5,449 nt of DNA from an uncultured Collinsella sp. (GCA_958407085.1 CATYHY010000105.1:1-5449), one strand, 5' to 3'; positions 1-5,325 are shown, counted from the stretch's first letter. Made by a program: numbers and translations. The notes: a model not told the origin generated them from the letters alone.

Positions 1-512
1 TCGTAGGCTAGACGCTTCTCGCGCTTGGCGTACTCTTCGACGATGATGTCGCCATGCTCGTCTTCGATCTTGTCGAAGAAGTCGATGGCGCCCTTAATTT
101 CCTCAGCGGTCGGGTGCCCCTTTTGGACACCGCCGGTGAGTTTAAACGGCCCCCACGTATCAAAGCCGGGGCAGCCGTAGACGCCCATAAAGATGGCCTG
201 CCTCATGCGGCAGATACCATCGATATCCTTGCTGTACCACTTGTTTTTGCCACCGTAGGTCATAAGGCCAAACACCTTGTCCTGCGGCTGCAGCACGTTC
301 GTGAGCACGCGTGCCATATCCTTGTCGATCTCGGAGTAATAAATGCCCGTGGCGACGCCGATCAGATGGTATTCGTGCAGGTCGGGGTACTCGTTTTTAC
401 CGAGTGACTTCACGTCGAGGGTATCGATTTCGGGGTGTGCCTCAACGATGGCGTCCACGAGCTTTTTCGTATTGCCGTGATGGCGCGAGGCGTAGAGGAT
501 GATGGTTCGAAT
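1..512 (-). CDS. Flavodoxin-family protein, 3' end outside the window
   Basis: About 170 codons are read leftward and run off base 1 without a stop. The N-terminus, RTIILYASRHHGNTKKLVDA, is the first beta strand plus FMN-phosphate-binding loop of the short-chain flavodoxin fold, here with SRHHGNT. A YGGKNKWY segment near residues 88-95 and a GPFKLTGGVQKGHPT segment near 118-132 match stand-alone flavodoxin-domain proteins of anaerobes. By family it would be a cytoplasmic FMN electron carrier or FMN-dependent oxidoreductase; the partner is unknown. The flavodoxin domain looks complete, so only a short tail should be missing. For the start I prefer ATT at 512-510: GAAAGG (525-520) lies 7 bases upstream and the protein then begins exactly where flavodoxins do. 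The only in-frame ATG (566-564) lacks a ribosome site and would add 18 atypical residues. It is divergent from the epimerase at 668. Family call is firm, start less so. Confidence 0.85.
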   Translation of the reverse strand, partial: MRTIILYASRHHGNTKKLVDAIVEAHPEIDTLDVKSLGKNEYPDLHEYHLIGVATGIYYSEIDKDMARVLTNVLQPQDKVFGLMTYGGKNKWYSKDIDGICRMRQAIFMGVYGCPGFDTWGPFKLTGGVQKGHPTAEEIKGAIDFFDKIEDEHGDIIVEEYAKREKRLAY

Positions 513-525
513 AAGAAGGCCTTTC
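510..525 (-). promoter_or_regulatory. Shine-Dalgarno site and putative ATT start of the flavodoxin gene
   Basis: On the minus strand GAAAGG (525-520) is followed by 7 bases (CCTTCTT) and then ATT (512-510), the codon just before RTIILYAS. No ATG, GTG or TTG with a usable ribosome site exists in frame nearby. The site sits partly in the palindrome AAGGCCTT (523-516), which could mask it in mRNA. Seen: site and spacing. Inferred: that ATT is really used. Confidence 0.5.
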
Positions 526-551
526 AGCTGTAATTGCTTCAATGTCTGTAT

Positions 552-578
552 GGTACCCCGTTGCATGGCCGGGATACC
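552..578. promoter_or_regulatory. Imperfect 9-bp dyad between divergent genes, candidate operator
   Basis: GGTACCCCG (552-560) and CGGGATACC (570-578) form an inverted repeat with 9-base arms, one mismatch and a 9-base spacer. It lies in the 155-base gap between the leftward flavodoxin gene and the rightward aldose epimerase gene. That position suits a transcription-factor site for either or both genes. I could not identify convincing -35/-10 boxes in this gap for either direction. The regulator is not identifiable from the sequence. Confidence 0.4.
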
Positions 579-667
579 GGACGCATCGATGAACGTGCGA
601 GTTTGTCCTTTGGTCAGGGCCGAGACAGGTACTTGCGAGCAAAAGCAGTTGTTCGAAAGGATGGGCA

Positions 668-1549
668 ATGGAATACGCTCTCTCTAACGATTCGATTTCT
701 ATTAAGGTGTCCACGGCCGGCGGCTCGTTTACCTCGATTGAGGCCGACGGTCGCGAGTATTTGTGGCAGGGCGATCCCGCCGTGTGGTCCGGCCAGGCGC
801 CGATTTGCTTCCCGATTTGCGGAGGCTTGCGTGACAACAACGCCATGACGTTTGCCGGGCATCATGTAAAGCTCGCTCGCCACGGGTTTGCGCGCAAACA
901 GGAGTGGAAGCTGCTGAGCCAGAGCGAGAACGAGCTGGCGATGTGCCTGGCTTCGGAGGATAACGCCGCGCTGCTGAGCGATTATCCGTATCCGTTTAAG
1001 CTTGTCGCCCGCTATACGCTCGAGGACGCTGCCGTGCGCGTTTCCTATGAGGTCACCAACGAGGGCACCGAGGACATGCCGTTCTTTATTGGCGGTCATC
1101 CCGGCTTTAGGTGTCCGCTCGATGAGGGCGAGGCCTATACGGACTACGAGCTGCGCTTTGAGAAAGACGAGGCTGCGGAGCTTTGCACTGCTGTCCCTTC
1201 GACTGGCTTGATTGACGTGGCAAACCGCTCCAAGAACCCCATGGTGGGAAAGACGCTGCCCCTGTCGCACGAGCTCTTCGATTTTGCGGAGACCATCTTT
1301 GACGTGCTCGAGAGCCGTCAGGTCACGCTTTCCAAAAAGGGCGAGGACAAGGGCGTCCGCCTGAGCTTTGATGGCTTCCCATATCTCATTGTGTGGAGCA
1401 AGCCCGAGGGCGATTTTGTGGCGGTTGAGCCTTGGGGCGGCCTTTCGACCTGCTCCGATGAGGACGACGTGCTTGAGCATAAGCGCGGCTGCCTTGTCGC
1501 CAAGCCCAAGGAGACCGTCGTTCGCTCGTTCACGATTGAGATTCTGTAA
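668..1549 (+). CDS. Aldose 1-epimerase family protein, LacX-like
   Basis: This 293-residue protein matches the shorter LacX-like branch of aldose 1-epimerases (mutarotases), cytoplasmic beta-sandwich enzymes that interconvert alpha and beta anomers of sugars or sugar phosphates. Landmarks in order are FPICGGLRDN (48-57), LARHGFAR with His72, GGHPGFRCPL with His144, and VAVEPWGG with Glu254. The two histidines and the late glutamate correspond to the acid/base residues of the family. The ATG at 668 is preceded by AAAGGA (656-661) with a 6-base spacer. Length is normal for this branch, about 50 residues shorter than GalM. The lacC-like kinase gene starts 59 bases downstream with no evident terminator between, so the two are probably co-transcribed; lacX and lacC also share the Lactococcus lac operon. 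The exact substrate cannot be read from sequence. A second epimerase (galM) lies at the other end of the window. Confidence 0.9.
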   Translation: MEYALSNDSISIKVSTAGGSFTSIEADGREYLWQGDPAVWSGQAPICFPICGGLRDNNAMTFAGHHVKLARHGFARKQEWKLLSQSENELAMCLASEDNAALLSDYPYPFKLVARYTLEDAAVRVSYEVTNEGTEDMPFFIGGHPGFRCPLDEGEAYTDYELRFEKDEAAELCTAVPSTGLIDVANRSKNPMVGKTLPLSHELFDFAETIFDVLESRQVTLSKKGEDKGVRLSFDGFPYLIVWSKPEGDFVAVEPWGGLSTCSDEDDVLEHKRGCLVAKPKETVVRSFTIEIL

Positions 1550-1569
1550 TTCCGTTTTGTCGACTCGTA

Positions 1570-1593
1570 TCGCGAGGCACAAGGAGCCTGCGA
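1570..1593 (+). other. mRNA hairpin just ahead of the lacC ribosome site
   Basis: TCGC-G-AGGC (1570-1578) pairs with GCCTGCGA (1586-1593), giving eight base pairs with one bulged G and a 7-base loop, ACAAGGA. The loop itself looks like a ribosome-binding site, and the real lacC site (AAGGAG, 1597-1602) begins 3 bases after the stem. No T-run follows, so it is not an intrinsic terminator. It could tune lacC translation or mark an mRNA-processing point; function is inference only. A competing pairing CTCG (1564-1567) with CGAG (1573-1576) is possible. Confidence 0.35.
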
Positions 1594-1608
1594 GATAAGG
1601 AGCTAAAA

Positions 1609-2544
1609 ATGATCCTCACCGTTACGATGAACCCGTCTGTTGATACGCGCTATCAGCTCGATGAGCTCGTTATCGACGACGTCAACCGTGTGACGCCCGA
1701 AAAGACCGCCGGCGGCAAGGGCCTCAACGTGGCCCGTGTGCTGGGTCAGCTGGGCGACGACGTTGTGGCAACCGGTTTGCTCGGCGGCCACATGGGCGCC
1801 TACATGGCTGAGCTTATGGACGCCAACGGTATTAACAACGACTTTGTGCCCATCAAGGGCGAGACTCGCATTTGCCTCAACATCCTCCACGCCGGCAACC
1901 AGACCGAGCTGCTCGAGAGCGGCCCGACAATTGCCCCCGAGGAGCTCGATGCCTTTACCGCCAAGTTTACTGAGCTTGCGGGCAAGGCCGACGTTGTCAC
2001 CATTTCGGGTTCTCTGCCCCGCGGTGTCGAGGCAGGCTACTATGCCAAGATCACGGGCATTGCCGAGAACGCCGGAGCCAAGGTGCTGCTCGATACCTCG
2101 GGTGCTTCGCTCGAGGCCGCCCTTAAGTCCGAAATTAAACCCGAGCTGGTCAAGCCTAACCTGACCGAGATCAACGGCCTTCTGGGCACGAGCTTTACCA
2201 CCGACGATGTGGACGAGCTCCGCGCCGCGCTCGCCTCTGATGCCCGCTTCTCCGATATCCCCTGGGTCGTCGTGTCCATGGGCGCTGCCGGCTCCGTTGG
2301 CTTCCACAATGGTCGTGCGTTCCGCGCAAAGACGCCCGATATCCCTGCCGTTAACGCAACAGGCTCTGGCGACTCCACTATCGCAGGCTTCGCGCATGCC
2401 ATCGCTGCTGGCGCAGACGACGAGACGGTGCTGCGTACCGCCAACACTTGCGGCAAGCTCAACGCCATGGATCCTATGACCGGCCATCTGGTTATGGACC
2501 GTTGGGACGAGGTCTACAACGACGTTGTCGTGACCGAGCTGTAA
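1609..2544 (+). CDS. lacC: PfkB-family sugar-phosphate kinase, probable tagatose-6-phosphate kinase LacC
   Basis: The 311-residue protein is a full-length member of the 1-phosphofructokinase / tagatose-6-phosphate kinase branch of the PfkB (ribokinase) fold, which transfers phosphate from ATP to a ketohexose phosphate in the cytoplasm. Visible motifs are the MILTVTMNPSVD strand (1-12), the substrate-loop GGKGLN (35-40), GETR (84-87), SGSLPRG (133-139), KPN (182-184) and the catalytic/anion-hole GSGDS (252-256) with Asp255 as base. LacC rather than FruK is favoured by QTELLESGP (98-106) and by MTGH (290-293) near the C-terminus, both resembling the staphylococcal/streptococcal LacC pattern. 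LacC makes tagatose-1,6-bisphosphate. AAGGAG (1597-1602) lies 6 bases before the ATG. It follows the LacX-like epimerase in the same direction. Isomerase LacAB and aldolase LacD are not in the window, so 1-phosphofructokinase remains possible. Confidence 0.85.
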   Translation: MILTVTMNPSVDTRYQLDELVIDDVNRVTPEKTAGGKGLNVARVLGQLGDDVVATGLLGGHMGAYMAELMDANGINNDFVPIKGETRICLNILHAGNQTELLESGPTIAPEELDAFTAKFTELAGKADVVTISGSLPRGVEAGYYAKITGIAENAGAKVLLDTSGASLEAALKSEIKPELVKPNLTEINGLLGTSFTTDDVDELRAALASDARFSDIPWVVVSMGAAGSVGFHNGRAFRAKTPDIPAVNATGSGDSTIAGFAHAIAAGADDETVLRTANTCGKLNAMDPMTGHLVMDRWDEVYNDVVVTEL

Positions 2545-2577
2545 GGGCTTGGGCGTCGGTCCCGGCATCGCTTGCTA

Positions 2578-2709
2578 GCTCATGTCGACGACAAGTGCGA
2601 TAGCATTATGTCGGGGCGCGACGCCGACGTTGTCGTGTTCAATCCCGACCTTACCCTGGTCGAGACGTATGTGGGTGGCAACAGCGTCGGTAACGCGTTT
2701 GCCGAGTAG
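2578..2709 (+). pseudogene. C-terminal remnant of an N-acetylhexosamine-6-phosphate deacetylase (NagA/AgaA-like)
   Basis: Reading in the frame that ends at TAG 2707-2709 gives HVDDKCDSIMSGRDADVVVF then NPDLTLVETYVGGN and a short tail. GRDADVVVFNPDLTLVETYV is the typical closing beta-sandwich strand pair of NagA-like amidohydrolases (GKDADLVVLD...TYVGG). No catalytic domain remains: going upstream the frame meets the lacC stop at 2542-2544, and there is no plausible start with a ribosome site. Just upstream, the third frame around 2547-2576 reads AWASVPASLA, which resembles the residues expected before HVDDK, so a frameshift may lie near 2576-2580. I infer that a deacetylase gene once stood between lacC and the YhcH gene and was deleted down to about 40-50 codons. 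A chance match cannot be excluded, since the piece is short. Confidence 0.5.
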
Positions 2710-2741
2710 CCGCCAAAGAAACGATCCGAGAGGGGATTTAG

Positions 2742-3215
2742 ATGATTTACGGTGCATTGGGCGATATCGAGGAGTACCGCGGAATGCTCAAGGGCCTCGA
2801 TGTGCTGATCGATTGGCTCGAGGAGAACGATCCGGCGAAGCTCGAGGTCGGCAGCCATCCGATTCTGGGCGACAAGGTCTTTGCGAACGTCATGGCTCCC
2901 ACGACGCGTCCCGAAGCCGAGGCTCACTATGAGACGCATCAGCGCTATCACGACCTGCAGATCGACGTCGAGGGTCGCGAGGCCTTTAAGGTTGCCACGG
3001 GCAGCCTGACGCTGGTCCAGGAGTTCGACGAGAAGGACGACTACGATCTGGTCGATTCCGACGCCTCGATCGCCGGCGATCTTGCTGACGACAAGTTTGC
3101 GCTGTTTGTTGCCGGCGAGCCTCACATGCCCACGCTCGAGTTCCCGGGCGATGGCGCGCAGCCGGTCAAGAAGATTTGCTTTAAGCTGCTTGCAGATGCT
3201 TACTGGGAGGAGTAG
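2742..3215 (+). CDS. YhcH/YjgK/YiaL family protein (DUF386), possible sugar anomerase
   Basis: This 157-residue protein has the family length and signatures: the MIYGALGDIEEY opening, HYETHQRYHDLQIDVEGRE (62-80) with His66 and His70 and Glu80, FVAGEPHMP (122-130) with His128, and VKKICFKL (142-149) near the end. The fold is a single cupin-like beta-barrel, cytoplasmic. Known members include the E. coli sialic-acid anomerase NanQ (YhcH) and the beta subunit EbgC of evolved beta-galactosidase, so an anomerase or sugar-accessory role is likely; the substrate is not determined here. Start ATG 2742 is supported by AGGGGA (2731-2736). It lies 197 bases after lacC, separated by the deacetylase remnant and no obvious terminator, so it may ride on the same transcript. 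Its presence fits an amino-sugar or galactose-type locus. Confidence 0.88.
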   Translation: MIYGALGDIEEYRGMLKGLDVLIDWLEENDPAKLEVGSHPILGDKVFANVMAPTTRPEAEAHYETHQRYHDLQIDVEGREAFKVATGSLTLVQEFDEKDDYDLVDSDASIAGDLADDKFALFVAGEPHMPTLEFPGDGAQPVKKICFKLLADAYWEE

Positions 3216-3275
3216 CGCGCTGCTCGGCTGAGCTGTTCGTGTTGCGAGCGTTATCCCTTGGGGGAGCTCGCTTGG

Positions 3276-3323
3276 GCCCCGCTGAACGCGGTTCCTTTGG
3301 GGATTGCGGTTGGCGGGGCTTTT
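3276..3323 (+). terminator. Probable intrinsic terminator after the YhcH-family gene
   Basis: GCCCCGC (3276-3282) pairs perfectly with GCGGGGC (3313-3319), followed by TTTT (3320-3323) then G. The 30-base interior can form small inner hairpins (AAC-GCG-GTT). The long loop lowers confidence, but position 60 bases past the stop at 3213-3215 and the stem-plus-T pattern fit a terminator for the rightward sugar cluster. The rest of 3216-3423 shows no credible gene. Confidence 0.55.
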
Positions 3324-3389
3324 GTTGAGTAGGGGAGTTTCCGGCGGCGTTGTGCTTGGATTGGCGGATGCGCGCCCAAAATCGGCAAC

Positions 3390-3412
3390 AAAAAAGCCGC
3401 CCGAAGGCGGCT
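3390..3412 (-). terminator. Intrinsic terminator of the tRNA-Thr gene
   Basis: On the minus strand AGCCGCC, a TTCG tetraloop and GGCGGCT form a 7-bp GC-rich stem, immediately followed by a T-run (six As at 3390-3395 on the plus strand). It begins 11 bases past the CCA end of the tRNA. This is a textbook Rho-independent terminator with the extra-stable UUCG loop. Confidence 0.9.
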
Positions 3413-3423
3413 ATCTTGTGCAA

Positions 3424-3499
3424 TGGAGCCAGCGACCGGGCTCGAACCGGTGACCCCCGCTTTACGAGAGCGGTGCTCTACCAACTGAGCTACGCTGGC
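3424..3499 (-). tRNA. tRNA-Thr, anticodon CGU
   Basis: The 76-base minus-strand gene folds into a full cloverleaf. The acceptor stem is GCCAGCG with CGCTGGC. The D arm is GCTC-AGTTGGTA-GAGC. The anticodon arm is CCGCT-CTCGTAA-AGCGG with anticodon CGT (plus-strand 3464-3466), reading ACG codons. The variable loop is GGGTC and the T arm ACCGG-TTCGAGC-CCGGT. Discriminator T and an encoded CCA end (3426-3424) complete it. It has its own promoter and terminator and is transcribed against both neighbours. No duplicated 3' end was seen nearby, so there is no sign of an element integrated here within the window. Confidence 0.97.
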
Positions 3500-3509
3500 G
3501 GCCATGTGA

Positions 3510-3528
3510 TGACGCAACAGAGGCGTCA
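3510..3528 (-). other. Hairpin in the 5' leader of the tRNA-Thr transcript
   Basis: TGACGC (3510-3515) and GCGTCA (3523-3528) are a perfect 6-bp inverted repeat with a 7-base loop. It lies between the predicted transcription start near 3532 and the mature tRNA 5' end at 3499, occupying most of the leader. It may affect 5' maturation by RNase P or protect the precursor; this role is inferred. Confidence 0.4.
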
Positions 3529-3538
3529 ACGGCTGTTT

Positions 3539-3567
3539 ATGATACGGGACATCGCAAATCCGTGCAA
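3539..3567 (-). promoter_or_regulatory. Sigma70-type promoter of tRNA-Thr
   Basis: On the minus strand TTGCAC (3567-3562) and TATCAT (3544-3539) are spaced by exactly 17 bases. Each matches the housekeeping -35/-10 consensus at most positions (TTGACA, TATAAT). The predicted start near 3532 leaves a leader of about 33 bases before the tRNA. Confidence 0.75.
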
Positions 3568-3616
3568 GGGTTCTGACGGCTTTTCTCACTTTAAATGCAC
3601 TAATATTGGAGACGTG

Positions 3617-3721
3617 ATGTCTCGCTCTTACGGGTCTCAAACAGAATGGGGCAGCGATGACTCAACCCAAGATTCTTCTCACACGCATCGACGACCGTTT
3701 CATTTACGGACAAGACGTTGA
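3617..3721 (+). other. 34-codon reading frame with strong ribosome site overlapping the EIIB start
   Basis: GGAG (3608-3611) sits 5 bases before an ATG at 3617, a better ribosome site than the one of the EIIB gene itself (GGGG, 3648-3651). The reading frame starts MSRSYGSQTEWGS, runs 34 codons rich in Ser, Thr, His and Arg, and stops with TGA at 3719-3721, inside the EIIB coding region in another frame. It resembles no family. It could be a leader peptide that couples or throttles EIIB translation, or simply chance. Confidence 0.25.
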
Positions 3722-4136
3722 GCTGTGGAATGAGGCTGTGGGTTCCAATCTCGTCCTGATCGTCAACGACGAGATTGCGGCTGATTCGCGTAAGTGGGCG
3801 CCTATGAGGGTCGCGGCGCCCGAGGGCGTGTGGACACGGTTTTTCTCGGTGCAAAGGACCATCGACATCATCCATACCGCAACGCCGCGTCAATGGATTC
3901 TGATCATGGTGGCCTCACCCGCCGATGCGCTCGCGCTGGTTAAGGGCGGCGTGCCGATCACCAAGATCAGCATCGGCCATATGCAGGCAGGGGAGGGCAA
4001 GCGTCCCGCAACACCCGCAGTTGCCGTAGACGACACAGACGTCGCTGCCCTCAAAGAGCTGCAAGCGCTCGGCATAGAACTAGAAATCCGCTACCTCCCC
4101 AGCTCCAACCCCGACCCCATCCAGCTAGTCATTTAA
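3657..4136 (+). CDS. Solitary PTS EIIB protein, mannose/sorbose/GalNAc family, with Tyr at the phosphorylation site
   Basis: The 159-residue protein spans a complete PTSIIB_sorb domain (AgaB/AgaV/ManX-IIB type). Landmarks are LLTRIDDRFIYGQ (7-19), VNDEIAAD (37-44), AAPEGV (53-58), GGVPITKISIGHMQAGEGKR (94-113) and GIELEIRYLP near the end. Active EIIB proteins of this family carry RxDxRLIHGQ and are phosphorylated on that His by EIIA before passing phosphate to the sugar. Here the His is Tyr17 (codon TAC, one base from CAC), and the usual Val after GQ is Asp20. The rest is well conserved and there is no frameshift. No EIIA, EIIC or EIID is beside it. It may therefore be regulatory, a scaffold, or newly inactivated. 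ATG 3657 is the only in-frame start after the TGA at 3615-3617; its ribosome site (GGGG, 3648-3651) is weak. A promoter was not clear. Family assignment is firm, function is open. Confidence 0.88.
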   Translation: MTQPKILLTRIDDRFIYGQDVELWNEAVGSNLVLIVNDEIAADSRKWAPMRVAAPEGVWTRFFSVQRTIDIIHTATPRQWILIMVASPADALALVKGGVPITKISIGHMQAGEGKRPATPAVAVDDTDVAALKELQALGIELEIRYLPSSNPDPIQLVI

Positions 4137-4155
4137 GAACGTCCCCAATGACTAG
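4125..4155. repeat. Perfect 9-bp inverted repeat straddling the EIIB stop codon
   Basis: CTAGTCATT (4125-4133) and AATGACTAG (4147-4155) are exact reverse complements separated by TAAGAACGTCCCC. The EIIB stop TAA is the first codon of that loop, so the left arm encodes the last residues (LVI). It could be a REP-like element or part of the transcript's 3' structure. No T-run follows directly, so it is not by itself a terminator. Confidence 0.55.
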
Positions 4156-4160
4156 GTAGC

Positions 4161-4194
4161 AAAACGCCCGTCGGCGGTGGTGCCGGCGGGCGTT
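4161..4194 (-). terminator. Strong intrinsic terminator of galM, possibly also used by the EIIB gene
   Basis: AACGCCCG (4163-4170) pairs with CGGGCGTT (4187-4194). A T-G pair (4171/4186) and CGGC/GCCG (4172-4175 with 4182-4185) extend it to about 13 pairs around a 6-base loop. In the leftward direction the stem runs into TTTTGC, so it best serves galM, whose stop is at 4223-4221. Rightward it is followed by GCTGTG without a T-run, so termination of the EIIB transcript here would be weaker. Confidence 0.75.
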
Positions 4195-4220
4195 GCTGTG
4201 CGATATGTCGCGTTGTGGGC

Positions 4221-5273
4221 CTAGTGCCTCATAAAGTGGTATTCGATCACATTGCTGTAGGGATGACCGGGGCCCACGATGCCCTGGGGGAACAGCGCAT
4301 GGTGCGGCGTGTCAGGATACATTTCGGCCTCGAGGGCAAAGCCGGCGCCCCAACCGTAGTTGGCATCGTCTTTGGCGTGTTCGTCGCCCAGCCAGTTGCC
4401 GGTGTAGAGCTGCACGCCCGGGGCAGTGGTGTAATAGTCCAGCTCACGGCCGGTCCACATCTCCTCGACGTGCATCGCGCGGCGCAGATTACGGCCGTAC
4501 TGATAGCCATCGATGCACAGGCAGTGGTCGTAGCCACGGGCCTGCTTAATCTGCGGGTCGTCGGCTTCCATGCCGGGCGCGACGGGGCGCAGCTCACGGA
4601 AGTCAAACGGCGTGCCCTCGACCGGAGCGATCTCTCCGGTGGGGATATTCTGCTCGTTGATGGGCAGGTAGTGGGCAGCGTTAGCAACAAAGAAGTGCTC
4701 ACAGTCCATGCCGGCGTTGTGACCGGCAAGGTTAAAGTACGTGTGGTTGGTCATGGACACGTACGTGGCGCGGTCGCTCTCACAGCCATATTCGATACGG
4801 AAGCAGCCGGTGCGCGTCACGGTAAACACGGCCGTAAAGGTGCGGTTGCCGGGAAGGCCCAGCTCACCGTCCTCAAGCGAGGTGGTCATGCGCACGGCAT
4901 TGTGGACCTCGTCGAGCTCAACGTCCCACACGCGCTTGTGCAGGCCGTGCTCAAGGTCGCTGTGCAGGTTGTTGACGCCCTCGTTGGCCGGCATATGCCA
5001 GTCCGTGCCGTCAATGGTGATCGTGGCGCCCGCGGTGCGGTTGGCCACGGGGCCGATGGTCGCGCCAAAGCAGGCGGGGTTGTCAAAGTAATCCTCGAGC
5101 TTATCGAAGCCCAGCACCACATCGCGCACGTTGCCGGGGATGTCGGGCACGTCGATGCCCAGCACGGTGGCGCCAAAGTCCATAATGCGAACGCAGATCT
5201 CGGGCCCGTTGAGGGTGTAACGATGAACGGGGGTACCGCACGGCGCGGTGCCGAAAAGCTCGGAAGTGATCAT
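4221..5273 (-). CDS. galM: Galactose mutarotase (aldose 1-epimerase)
   Basis: The 350-residue protein is a full-length GalM. It converts beta- to alpha-galactose (and glucose) in the cytoplasm, feeding galactokinase in the Leloir pathway. Diagnostic segments are FGATVLGIDVPD (33-44), ATIGPVANRTAG (71-82), NNLHSDLEHGLHKRVWD (101-117) with His104, SMTNHTYFNLAGH (173-185) with His177 as the acid, GYDHCL (247-252) with Asp249, and GFALEAEMYPDTPHH (311-325) with Glu315 as the base. All catalytic positions are kept. I start at ATG 5273-5271 because AGGA lies about 6 bases upstream and MITSELFG is where GalM proteins begin. An upstream in-frame ATG at 5333 would add 20 unusual residues and overlap the likely -10. 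It is convergent with the EIIB gene and ends 27 bases before a shared hairpin. No other gal genes are in the window. Confidence 0.95.
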   Translation of the reverse strand: MITSELFGTAPCGTPVHRYTLNGPEICVRIMDFGATVLGIDVPDIPGNVRDVVLGFDKLEDYFDNPACFGATIGPVANRTAGATITIDGTDWHMPANEGVNNLHSDLEHGLHKRVWDVELDEVHNAVRMTTSLEDGELGLPGNRTFTAVFTVTRTGCFRIEYGCESDRATYVSMTNHTYFNLAGHNAGMDCEHFFVANAAHYLPINEQNIPTGEIAPVEGTPFDFRELRPVAPGMEADDPQIKQARGYDHCLCIDGYQYGRNLRRAMHVEEMWTGRELDYYTTAPGVQLYTGNWLGDEHAKDDANYGWGAGFALEAEMYPDTPHHALFPQGIVGPGHPYSNVIEYHFMRH

Positions 5274-5325
5274 TTGGTTCCTAACATCGAGGTATTTCCG
5301 ACAAACTGTAGCGCGAACAGGCGAG

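Noticed and set aside
614..1582. Long open frame (about 322 codons) antisense to the LacX-like epimerase
   Set aside because: Its translation resembles no family, and it lies opposite a gene with clear catalytic motifs. Long antisense frames arise in GC-rich genes from third-position G/C bias.
1609..2544. Assignment of the kinase as 1-phosphofructokinase FruK
   Set aside because: Not excluded, but TELLESGP and the late MTGH fit LacC better, and no fructose PTS genes lie nearby.
1603..2568. Long open frame antisense to lacC
   Set aside because: No recognisable domain, covers almost exactly the kinase gene, and lacks a credible ribosome site; same codon-bias artefact.
3424..3499. tRNA-Thr as attachment site of an integrated element
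   Set aside because: No duplicated tRNA 3' end and no integrase gene are seen in the window.
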